NCBI GenBank assembly: GCA_905213895.1
Contig: CAJMKE010000008.1
Coordinates: forward strand, 1 to 64,000
Reading direction: 5' to 3'
DNA from: an uncultured Alistipes sp.
GTDB taxonomy: Bacteria > Bacteroidota > Bacteroidia > Bacteroidales > Rikenellaceae
Length of the DNA stretch: 64,000 nucleotides
Shown here: one piece after another, positions 56,622 through 64,000 of the stretch
Layout: each line of letters opens with the position of its first letter
Position numbering within the stretch: position 1 is the first letter of the stretch
Notes under the pieces: generated by a model
Told to the model about the DNA's origin: nothing
The model's input: the letters and a program-made list of their open reading frames with translations, nothing else
The model's database searches: none
Program-made: the position numbers and the translations under genes

Positions 56622-59600
56622 ATGAAAAACAGACTGATATTGCTTTTGGCTCTCGTCCTCTCGTTCGCCGCAGGATGCACCCGCGACGACACGACCGATT
56701 CCGCATCGGTCGAGCAGGGCGAAACATTGATAACGCTCGATTTCGGGAACAACTCCTACGAAAGGGTTACCATAAATACGCGTGCGGTGCTGGACGAAAC
56801 CGCCGAGTCGCGCGTGATGAATCTGTACGTATTCATATTCGACGGTGCAGGCAACCGCATCTACGGTCATTACTTCGACAACGACACGCTCCTGACGGAC
56901 GAACAGACCGTCAAAAACTCGCAGGAGGAGTGCTGGTACGTGGATAATGCCGTTGCAGGCAGCGGCAAGCAGACACGGGGTCGCATTCGGGCGCGGGTGC
57001 CGCTTCTCGCCGGCGGCGGTGAAATCTATATCATCGCCAATATCGATGCCGATATGGTGAACATTTCGCCAGAGCAGTTGAACTTCATCCATACGAAGAA
57101 CGATTTGAACGAACTTACCGCTTCGCTCAACCAACTTATCACCTCGCGCAACGGCTACTTTCCGATGAGCGGCTCGAAAGGCGGCATAGCCATCTCGAAA
57201 ACGGGCATCACCGCCAATGATTCCGCCACCGTCAAAGTCCCTCTCTACCGTCTCGACGCCCGCATAGAGGTGAATATAAAGATTGCCAAAGGAACGTCCA
57301 CCTCGACCGACATCGATTACGATGCCGATGGCGACGGAACGACATCGACAGCCGTGCGCACCCAGAGAATCACCGGTTTCCGTCCCGAATCGTGGCAGGT
57401 CATCAATCTGCCTCGCGGCTGTTTCCTCTCCGAACGGGCGAAGAGCGGCACCGCCGACAAGGATTCGTTCGATGCGCCGAACGGCTATTTCGACAGCGAT
57501 GCCGTCAATTTCGAGCAGATATCCGACGAATCGTCGGGATTCGCGTTCTACATGCTCGAAAACCGACCGAACAAGAAGAAATCCGCCGGCGACTTCAACG
57601 GTCGCGATTTGAGGAACAAAAACGCGGCGGGTGCCTACGACGACAGCAACGGACTGTGGGTAAATGCGCCCGAAGAGGGAACGTATCTGATTATCAAAGG
57701 CGAAGTCATCATGGATGTGAACGTTTCGTCGGAGGCGAAGGAGCAGAAACTCAATGCCGCGGTAACATATTACATACATCTGGGAGATTTCAGCGCAAAA
57801 ACCGGCAGCGTCGACAATTACGACATCGAGCGCAATACCCGATACACCTACAACATCACCATAAAGGGTGTAGACCGCATCCAAGCCGAGGTCGAGAAGC
57901 AAGAGGAGAAAGAGCCTGCCGCTACGGGGCATGTATATATCGCCAAAGAGTCGATATATACTTTCGACGCCCACTACGGACAGCGGTCTTTCGTATTCGA
58001 TGAAGCGTTCATCACGCCTGCAACGGTTACATGGTATGTCAAAACTCCGTTCGGTCGCGAAGGAACGCCCGAAATCGTAGGCGGCGTGGAGGTTCCGAAC
58101 GGACTCGACTACGATTGGGTACATTTCCTCGTGAACGACCACGTGGATGCCGACGACCCGTCATCATCGTACAGCAGGGTTCAGAAACGCTATTCGCCGT
58201 CGGCAATGAACGTCATCGATTTCGTGGCTTACATCAAGGACCAGAAGCGGCGTTTCGACGCACGCAAGAAGGATTACCCCGACGACCCCGCACAATGGAC
58301 CGTAGGCAACGATTTCAGGGCGGAAACCGACACCGACTACACGGATACGGAACAGCAGACCCGCTACCGCATCTGGGTAACCGCATTCGTCGACGAATAC
58401 TATTACGAGGAAGACCCTATATCGGGCGAAAAAAGCCCGTCGCTGTGGAAACGATTCGTCAATCAGCCGAACCGAATGATGCACCTGCTCTGCGACACGC
58501 ATTTCAGTGCCGACCGCGAAAGTTCGACCACGGGCAGTGTCGTTACGATTCGCCAGCGTTCCATACAGTCGATATTCGACCCCGATGCGCCTATAACCAG
58601 TGCCTGGGGCGTCGAAACGGAGGATGAGACCGGCGAAAAATTCTGGTTCTACGACGACAGGGAGACGACCGGTCAAGATAAGTGGGAAAACAATTTGGAT
58701 TTAGCAAAAAACGATTACGGCAACGATTCCGAGAGCAACGGTCTCTACAACTCCGCCCGCCTTTGGGAACTTTCCGACGGAAAGAGTTTCACCACGGGCA
58801 AACGCTGGGACGATTTCCTCGATTTCGACAAAGAGAACGACGACGAACAGTTGTACTTTAAGGAGGACGCCGATGCCAACACGCTCCGCACTCTCCGTTA
58901 TGCCTGCATGATGCGCAATCGCGACAACAACGGCGACGGCGTCATCGATGCATCCGAATTGCGGTGGTATATGGCTTCAATCAGACAGTTGATAAATCTT
59001 TATCTCGGTCAAGCCGGCATATCGGGCGATGCAATCATGTATCCTCAAAGCCGAGGCGAACTCTACGATGATAATTATGCTGCAATCCCAGGCGGACCGG
59101 CGGACACCGACGGATTCTTCCCGTGGCGCAGCCATATCATCAGCAGTACGAAAAGTAATAGATTAACCGGTGGATATGGATACTACGTTCCCTCTATTAT
59201 ATGGGCAGAGGAAGGATTGTCGACAAGTGCCTACAAAGAGCCTGAGAAATGGCTGAACGAGGCAGGTCGCTATTCGATACGGTGCGTGCGCAATCTCGGC
59301 AACGACCCGCAGAGCGAAACCGAGGCACAAACAAGAGTTGCAAGTTCCGAACTGCACTTCCAACCGGTTCTTACAGTTACCGGACCGGGTATAGGCGGCA
59401 ATACGGAGACCGTTACGACTACAAGCGTTTACAGATTCGACCTCTCCAACATGAACCGCAAGTCGATACGTTTCTATACGACGAAGGAACTCGAAATGTC
59501 CGACGAATACTCCGAAATGGCTCGTCCTTATTTGGGATTCGAAACAGGTCCTCTGATTGAAGAGGTGAAATACACCGAATTGAGTGCCATGTTGCAAAAC

Positions 59601-59828
59601 GGAACGTCTCCATGCCCTGACGGTTATCGTGTGCCGAACATGCGAGAGTTGGGTATGATGTCGAATTACATCCCGTCGGCATGGTGGTCTACCGATGAAA
59701 GTAGATATATTTTTTGTTCAAATTATTATTCCATCCGCCCCGAGAGGCAATGGGTGGCAAGGGAAAATCACATTACCCTCGACGCGTCCAAAGCCAGCAA
59801 AGTCCGCTGCGTGAAGGATATTCGCTGA
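56622..59828 (+). CDS. DUF4906-type giant fimbrial lipoprotein, probable tip
   Basis: The 1068-residue lipoprotein (LVLSFAAGC) starts with a fimbrillin-like region (ESRVMNLYVFIFDGAGNRIYG; GEIYIIANIDAD), continues through a DUF4906-like body, and ends in an Lcl/DUF1566 (FISUMP-like) domain (about 990-1068: PCPDGYRVPNMRELGMM...VRCVKDIR). An EF-hand-like loop DNNGDGVIDASE begins at D768. Size and last position in the operon suit a pilus tip. The AT-rich stretch around 58660-59200 hints at variation. Confidence 0.78.
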   Translation: MKNRLILLLALVLSFAAGCTRDDTTDSASVEQGETLITLDFGNNSYERVTINTRAVLDETAESRVMNLYVFIFDGAGNRIYGHYFDNDTLLTDEQTVKNSQEECWYVDNAVAGSGKQTRGRIRARVPLLAGGGEIYIIANIDADMVNISPEQLNFIHTKNDLNELTASLNQLITSRNGYFPMSGSKGGIAISKTGITANDSATVKVPLYRLDARIEVNIKIAKGTSTSTDIDYDADGDGTTSTAVRTQRITGFRPESWQVINLPRGCFLSERAKSGTADKDSFDAPNGYFDSDAVNFEQISDESSGFAFYMLENRPNKKKSAGDFNGRDLRNKNAAGAYDDSNGLWVNAPEEGTYLIIKGEVIMDVNVSSEAKEQKLNAAVTYYIHLGDFSAKTGSVDNYDIERNTRYTYNITIKGVDRIQAEVEKQEEKEPAATGHVYIAKESIYTFDAHYGQRSFVFDEAFITPATVTWYVKTPFGREGTPEIVGGVEVPNGLDYDWVHFLVNDHVDADDPSSSYSRVQKRYSPSAMNVIDFVAYIKDQKRRFDARKKDYPDDPAQWTVGNDFRAETDTDYTDTEQQTRYRIWVTAFVDEYYYEEDPISGEKSPSLWKRFVNQPNRMMHLLCDTHFSADRESSTTGSVVTIRQRSIQSIFDPDAPITSAWGVETEDETGEKFWFYDDRETTGQDKWENNLDLAKNDYGNDSESNGLYNSARLWELSDGKSFTTGKRWDDFLDFDKENDDEQLYFKEDADANTLRTLRYACMMRNRDNNGDGVIDASELRWYMASIRQLINLYLGQAGISGDAIMYPQSRGELYDDNYAAIPGGPADTDGFFPWRSHIISSTKSNRLTGGYGYYVPSIIWAEEGLSTSAYKEPEKWLNEAGRYSIRCVRNLGNDPQSETEAQTRVASSELHFQPVLTVTGPGIGGNTETVTTTSVYRFDLSNMNRKSIRFYTTKELEMSDEYSEMARPYLGFETGPLIEEVKYTELSAMLQNGTSPCPDGYRVPNMRELGMMSNYIPSAWWSTDESRYIFCSNYYSIRPERQWVARENHITLDASKASKVRCVKDIR

Positions 59829-59853
59829 TGCCGGACAATCGTAATCGACACAC

Positions 59854-59886
59854 AAAGGCTGCCTACGACTCGTCGGGCAGCCTTTT
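59854..59886 (+). terminator. Terminator of the pilus operon
   Basis: AAAGGCTGCC and GGCAGCCTTT around a 12-nt loop, then TTCTGTG. Confidence 0.85.
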
Positions 59887-60097
59887 CTGTGTCGCCGCAC
59901 TCCCCGCAACGGCATCGGGATTTGTTTATTTGAATCAATATGGTTAATTTCGCCGGCGGATTTTTCATGCCGATACGCTGACGCGACCCTTGGCACGAAA
60001 TTTATTCCGCAAGGGGCAATAACCTGACGAAAATGTACGTTTGAATATTCGGTTTTACTTTTATTGCAGAAAATAAAAAACACTACATTTAATTTAC

Positions 60098-61741
60098 ATG
60101 AACTATTTTATCAAGACATTCGAAAATTCGATTAAGGAGTGTTGGGACAAGCCTGCACTCGACGATTACAAGGTTTCTTCACTTACCTACGGAGAACTTG
60201 CCGCCGAGATAGAGGCGATGCACCTCGTTTGGGAAAAAGCCGGTCTTAACCGCGGCGACAAAATTTCGCTCAATGCGGGCAGTTGCTCGAATTGGGCGAA
60301 AGTTTTTATGGCTGCGACATCGGGAAGTTATGTTGCCGTGCAGATATTCAACGGCTTCACCCCGGCTGATACCCAGAAGATGGTAAACCACTCCGACAGC
60401 CGAATCCTTTATACCGAAAAATCGACATTCGCGAAGATGAACTTCGACGAGATGCCGGCACTGCTCGCCGCAATCGACACCAAAAGCGGCGAACTGCTCG
60501 CGTCGCGCGGAACATTCGCCGACATCTATGCCCGCAGCAAAGAGATATTCGCCGAGGCGCATCCGAACGGCTTCAAAAAGGAGGATGTCTCCTATCCGGA
60601 GCGCGAAATGGACGACCTGTGCTGCATAATGTACACCAGCGGCTCTACCGGCACGCCTAAGGGCGTGATGCTCACCGTGCGCAACATCAGCAGCAACGTA
60701 GACCTCATCCCGCGTTACTTCCCGTACCGCCGCGGCGAGACCTATTTGAGCATTCTGCCGTTCGCACACATCTTCGGACTGCTTTACGACATGGTCGGCT
60801 GTCTGAGCATCGGCATGCACCTGACTATTCTCTGTCATCCGCCTATTCCGAAACTCTTCAAGGAGGCTCTTTGCGAAATCAACCCTACCGTCATAATGAT
60901 GGTGCCGCTCGTGCTGAACAAGATGATGGAGTTCACCGTCGGCGAGTTCGTACACAGCAAAACGGGTGCGGCAAGACTGGCGGAATACAAGGAGAATCCC
61001 GATTTCTGCGAGGCTCTGCGGATGATTTTCATGGCTGCGACGGGCAAGAACTGCGAACTCGTAGTTACCGGCGGTGCTGCTCTTCCGGCAGAACTCGAAG
61101 AGTTGCTCGCAATCAAGTTGCGCATTCCGCTCGTTACGGGTTACGGAATGACCGAGTGCGCGCCGACAATCACACTCGGACAACCGGGCAAATACAAACT
61201 CAAATCGACCGGCGAACCTGTGGACTGCATGCATGTACGCATCAACTCGACCGACCCTGAACATATCGCGGGCGAGGTTCTCATCAAGGGCGACAACGTA
61301 TTCGCCGGATACTACAAGAATCCCGATGCCGACAAACAGGTGTTCACCGACGACGGCTGGTTCCGTTCGGGCGACCTCGGCATGATGGACAAGGACGGCA
61401 CGGTATTCCTCGTCGGCAGATGTAAGAGCATGCTACTGTCCACAAACGGTCAGAACGTATTCCCGGAGGAAATCGAGGTTATCCTCAACCCGATGCCTTA
61501 CGTTTCCGAGTCGCTCATCGTACAGCGCGACAACAAACTGGTCGCCATCATCGTGCCGAATTCGGACGCGCTGGCGAACGACAACATCAATCGCGAGGGT
61601 CTCGAAAAAATCATGGCAGGCAACATCGAGAAACTCAACAGCGAGATTCCTTCCTACGAGACCATTTCGGAATACGAACTGCATTTCGAGCCGTTCGCCA
61701 AGACGCCGAAGGGCAGCATCAAGCGATTCCTCTACGCATAA
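60098..61741 (+). CDS. AMP-forming acyl-CoA synthetase (FadD-like)
   Basis: The 547-residue ANL-superfamily enzyme has the P-loop-like YTSGSTGTPKGVM (about 178-190), TGYGMTECAP, and GWFRSGDLGMMDKDGTVFLVGRCKSMLLSTNGQNVFPEEIE, with the C-terminal Lys in KTPKGSIKR. It activates a fatty or other carboxylic acid through an acyl-AMP. Chain length cannot be told by eye. Single-gene unit after the pilus operon, with its own terminator. Confidence 0.9.
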   Translation: MNYFIKTFENSIKECWDKPALDDYKVSSLTYGELAAEIEAMHLVWEKAGLNRGDKISLNAGSCSNWAKVFMAATSGSYVAVQIFNGFTPADTQKMVNHSDSRILYTEKSTFAKMNFDEMPALLAAIDTKSGELLASRGTFADIYARSKEIFAEAHPNGFKKEDVSYPEREMDDLCCIMYTSGSTGTPKGVMLTVRNISSNVDLIPRYFPYRRGETYLSILPFAHIFGLLYDMVGCLSIGMHLTILCHPPIPKLFKEALCEINPTVIMMVPLVLNKMMEFTVGEFVHSKTGAARLAEYKENPDFCEALRMIFMAATGKNCELVVTGGAALPAELEELLAIKLRIPLVTGYGMTECAPTITLGQPGKYKLKSTGEPVDCMHVRINSTDPEHIAGEVLIKGDNVFAGYYKNPDADKQVFTDDGWFRSGDLGMMDKDGTVFLVGRCKSMLLSTNGQNVFPEEIEVILNPMPYVSESLIVQRDNKLVAIIVPNSDALANDNINREGLEKIMAGNIEKLNSEIPSYETISEYELHFEPFAKTPKGSIKRFLYA

Positions 61742-61764
61742 GGTTCGCCGAAAAGCCGTAAAAG

Positions 61765-61796
61765 ACTCCCCCGCAAGATATGTGTGGGGGAGTTTT
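61765..61796 (+). terminator. Terminator of the acyl-CoA synthetase gene
   Basis: ACTCCCCCGCA and TGTGGGGGAGT (one G-U) followed by TTTTTG. Confidence 0.9.
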
Positions 61797-61804
61797 TGTA
61801 ATAA

Positions 61805-61848
61805 GTAATATAGGTATTATAAGTATTATAGGAAACAACCTATATTAC
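61805..61848. repeat. 11-bp inverted repeat
   Basis: GTAATATAGGT and ACCTATATTAC enclose 22 nt that repeat the GTATTATA theme. It could be an operator or a decayed element. Confidence 0.5.
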
Positions 61849-61916
61849 CTATTTTCTCGGCGGGCATTGGGTCGTCGAGAAACCGCATACAGTTTCTTAA
61901 AATTTTCTCAAATATT

Positions 61917-61946
61917 TTGCAATTACAAAATATTTTCTTATATTTA
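61917..61946 (+). promoter_or_regulatory. Promoter of the 136-aa gene
   Basis: TTG 61917-61919, 19-bp spacer, TATATTTA 61939-61946. Confidence 0.75.
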
Positions 61947-61972
61947 CATACGAATCTTAAAAACTGTGTGCC

Positions 61973-62383
61973 ATGAAAACTACAATCAAACCTATCAGCC
62001 AGCAAAAATCCGAATCAAACCAACACGGTATGGAGATATCGGTTTGGATTTTGAACTTATCGACAATTACAGTACGGTTAGGAGCCTTAATCGAGGACGA
62101 TTATGTTCTACATTCTTATATTCAGTTAGAACCTAATGAAAGAGGGCTGCTCACCATCCAACCCGACGACATATTGGCGATAGAAATCGAACAATTGCCA
62201 CCGGAAGATGAGGCACTGTATCTCGCTGATGAAGATTCAAGGGAACCGGTTATTCAAATAGCAGATGCCACAGAAGAAATCAACTACCCGATAAGAATAG
62301 GTATAGCATCGGAAGTATTCGATCGAGTTATAAAAGACGATTATGATGTAGTCATATTACAAGAAAATAAATATAATATTTAA
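61973..62383 (+). CDS. Hypothetical acidic cytoplasmic protein
   Basis: The 136-residue protein has no signal peptide or membrane helix. A beta-rich core (MEISVWILNLSTITVRLGALIEDDYVLHSYIQLEPNERGLLTIQPDDILAIEIE) precedes an acidic second half. No family is recognised. It has its own Bacteroidetes-type promoter and a very strong terminator, and is AT-rich compared with neighbouring genes, which suggests recent acquisition. Confidence 0.65.
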   Translation: MKTTIKPISQQKSESNQHGMEISVWILNLSTITVRLGALIEDDYVLHSYIQLEPNERGLLTIQPDDILAIEIEQLPPEDEALYLADEDSREPVIQIADATEEINYPIRIGIASEVFDRVIKDDYDVVILQENKYNI

Positions 62384-62389
62384 TTCTAT

Positions 62390-62432
62390 ACAACTTGGAC
62401 ACTTGATTGAATCAAGTGTCCAAGTTGTTTTA
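62390..62432 (+). terminator. Long perfect terminator hairpin
   Basis: ACAACTTGGACACTTGA pairs with TCAAGTGTCCAAGTTGT (17 bp, 5-nt loop), then TTTTAT. Confidence 0.92.
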
Positions 62433-62481
62433 TATCCGGAAAGCATCTGCGCTCTACCCTATTCCCAAAACCGACCTCAAC

Positions 62482-62517
62482 GACGTTAAGGTCTTTAAGG
62501 TCCTTAATGACATTAAC
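62482..62517. repeat. Degenerate 9-bp tandem array
   Basis: gacgttaag, gtctttaag, gtccttaat, gacattaac: between two converging terminators. Confidence 0.85.
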
Positions 62518-62526
62518 AGGAACAAT

Positions 62527-62564
62527 AAAAAATGCCGTCCAGCGAAAATTGGACGGCATTTTTT
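62527..62564 (-). terminator. Terminator of the GLUG-type gene
   Basis: AAAAAATGCCGTCCA and TGGACGGCATTTTTT around a short loop; works in both directions. Confidence 0.92.
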
Positions 62565-62580
62565 ATCGACTACAAGGATT

Positions 62581-64000
62581 TTACTCCTCGAAAACGGTAT
62601 TTACGGTAAGTTTTGCTTCATCTTCCAGTTTTCCGCAAATCTTAGCCTTGTCGGCTGCATCTGCGGCAGTAACTGCAACGCCGTTAATCGTTGCCTTGGA
62701 GGAAATCACGATTGGTGCATCAGCGGTTCCAAGAGTATGTGCGCCCAATGTTCCGGCAGCCTTATTCTGTCCGCCGAGAACGATTCCGACATACGCTCCA
62801 TCGACAGCAGTAACATTACCTGCCATCTTACCGCCGGTGTAAGTCAACTTGCAAGTGGAAACCCAACCGGTAAGTCCGCCGGCGAATGCACCCTTGGTCT
62901 CGCAAATCACATCTCCATACACCTCGCAATTGGATAAGAACGCGTTGTAGTAGCCTGCAATACCGCCGACCTGCGACTCCGAACCGGCTGTCGCCACATC
63001 GCAATCAGGACCGAGTTTTGCAACGCCCTTATGGACGCAGTTGTATACAGCATAGTTGACAGCACCGCCGATACCGCCGACACGAAGACGACCGCCGCCA
63101 TATCCGTATATAACTCCGTTATTGACACAGTTGTTAATGCCGCACGAATTCTTGTAGTTGCCGATAAATCCTGCCACATAACTAAAACGTCCAGCCTGAT
63201 TCGTATTAAGAGTTACCTCTCCGTTATTGGTACAGCCATCGATATTCCACGTAGAAAGAGTCTGGTTAGATGCTCCATTGTAGTAACCGACCATTCCGGC
63301 AACATAAAGTTGGTAGCCATCTATACCGGTAACAGTAACCTTACCGTTATTGACACAATCCTTAATAATAAGACCGGCATTCTTCGTATCATTCATATAT
63401 GCAAGCACACCGCCTACATACGTCGCCTTGGTTTTAGATGCAGCGGAGACAATGACATCACCGTTGTTGACGCAATCGTGAACCGGACCTTTGGTCGACG
63501 AAGAAACCACACCTCCGAATACCGAAGTATATGCACAGTAAGCGTCTATGGTACCGAAGTTGGTGCAATAGCCGACCTCTGCATTGGCAAGTCCGATGAC
63601 ACCTGCAACATAGCAGTTATTTTCTTTCTCCTGATTGTTGCGGACAAAGATGTTGCCTTTGTTTTCGGCATACTTCAAAACCTTGTCGGTGCGACCGAAT
63701 ACACCGCCGATGTTAACGGAGGATTTCACCGCTTTGGACTTGATTTCCAGCGATATATTACCAGACTCATTGAGGAACTTGTCGGTTTCTGTTCCTATTA
63801 CATCGCAATATGCACGACCCAATACACCGCCGAATATCGGAGCCTGACATGTATCGAAAGTACATGCTATCGATGCCGCATTGGTCATAGGAACAGTAAC
63901 TACCGCCGAATCATTAGCCATTCCGACAATACCGCCCACGTAAATAGAGTAAGCATCCTTTCCTATGATGGTTACACCTCCGCCGGTTGTATGGCAGTTC
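62581..64000 (-). CDS. GLUG-type repeat surface protein, C-terminal part
   Basis: The minus-strand frame stays open to the window end, so the 5' part lies outside. About 470 residues are visible, made of ~40-residue repeats of the form VGGIAGYYNAFLSNCEVYGDV or VAGVIGLANAEVGYCTNFGTI, each with a Gly-Gly/Gly-x-Gly turn and a conserved Cys-x-Asn-x-Gly. This resembles GLUG-motif beta-helix adhesins. The last 100 residues (VTAVDGAYVGIVLGGQNKAAGTLG...INGVAVTAAD...LTVNTVFEE) lack the repeat. A surface lipoprotein is likely, but the N-terminus is needed to confirm. Confidence 0.75.
   Translation of the reverse strand, partial: NCHTTGGGVTIIGKDAYSIYVGGIVGMANDSAVVTVPMTNAASIACTFDTCQAPIFGGVLGRAYCDVIGTETDKFLNESGNISLEIKSKAVKSSVNIGGVFGRTDKVLKYAENKGNIFVRNNQEKENNCYVAGVIGLANAEVGYCTNFGTIDAYCAYTSVFGGVVSSSTKGPVHDCVNNGDVIVSAASKTKATYVGGVLAYMNDTKNAGLIIKDCVNNGKVTVTGIDGYQLYVAGMVGYYNGASNQTLSTWNIDGCTNNGEVTLNTNQAGRFSYVAGFIGNYKNSCGINNCVNNGVIYGYGGGRLRVGGIGGAVNYAVYNCVHKGVAKLGPDCDVATAGSESQVGGIAGYYNAFLSNCEVYGDVICETKGAFAGGLTGWVSTCKLTYTGGKMAGNVTAVDGAYVGIVLGGQNKAAGTLGAHTLGTADAPIVISSKATINGVAVTAADAADKAKICGKLEDEAKLTVNTVFEE

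Noticed and set aside
61780..62136. 118-codon frame overlapping the start of the 136-aa gene
   Set aside because: It crosses the promoter and inverted repeat, and the other frame has a proper promoter-to-start spacing and ends at a terminator.
62407..62937. 176-codon plus-strand frame at the end of the window
   Set aside because: It crosses a terminator and runs antisense to the clear GLUG-type repeat protein.

Overview
The window looks like chromosomal DNA of a gut-type Bacteroidales bacterium, most likely Alistipes or another Rikenellaceae member. This placement is inferred, not tested. The evidence is the Bacteroidetes promoter form (TTG, about 20 bp, TAnnTTTG) in front of many genes, a type V (Mfa/Fim-like) pilus operon, DUF5119/DUF4906/DUF5606/DUF5689-type families, a pyrophosphate-dependent phosphofructokinase and a nusB-DUF1573-yajC cluster. 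Most of the window is moderately GC-rich housekeeping DNA. AT-rich islands carry surface-protein genes.

Layout. 1-822: 3' end of a BspA-like leucine-rich-repeat surface protein plus a small membrane protein. 897-3410: methyltransferase, CvfB-type RNA-binding protein, TauE/SafE transporter. 3430-6675: long leader, micropeptide and VWA lipoprotein. 6911-14426: nusB, DUF1573, yajC, TSCPD protein, GH3 glycosidase, biotin-dependent carboxylase subunit with two biotinyl domains, mscL. 14524-19982: K+-channel-like protein, tRNA-Met, dsbD, a 43-aa basic protein, malic enzyme, nucleotidyltransferase-like protein. 20057-23695: two oppositely oriented tRNA-Ser genes flanking an AT-rich island bounded by a ~200-bp inverted repeat built on a 146-bp giant palindrome; inside are a 6S-RNA-like structured RNA, two secreted proteins and a DUF554 protein. 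23790-34572: small envelope genes, acyltransferase, SLOG protein, PPi-PFK, two TPR/Sel1-like paralogues, DUF5606, MscS, two DUF5689 lipoproteins. 34585-38292: a second copy of the leader/micropeptide module, here driving a full BspA-like protein and a membrane partner. 38570-47741: small protein, then ispF-pepD, fabI, purA and the ackA-ptb-aroQ-wzx operon on the minus strand. 48566-59828: complete type V pilus operon. 60098-64000: acyl-CoA synthetase, hypothetical protein, and a GLUG-type repeat protein running off the end.

How parts fit together. Surface display dominates: an outer-membrane-type DUF3575 protein, an anchor-like DUF5119 lipoprotein, a major fimbrillin and four accessory subunits form one pilus locus. 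Two separate loci share a duplicated promoter/leader/micropeptide and a similar lipoprotein N-terminal domain but carry different adhesive C-termini. Nine-G tracts occur in both leaders, upstream of the pilus operon, and inside its first gene, suggesting possible phase variation. Metabolic genes point to fermentation (PPi-PFK, biotin-dependent carboxylase, malic enzyme, acetate kinase plus phosphotransacylase).

The most unusual non-coding signals are (i) twelve intergenic arrays of a degenerate 9-bp repeat (G[A/T]CNTTAAR), (ii) the paired giant palindromes beside the tRNA-Ser genes, (iii) the structured RNA at about 20763-20937, and (iv) a tandem-duplicated promoter upstream of ispF.
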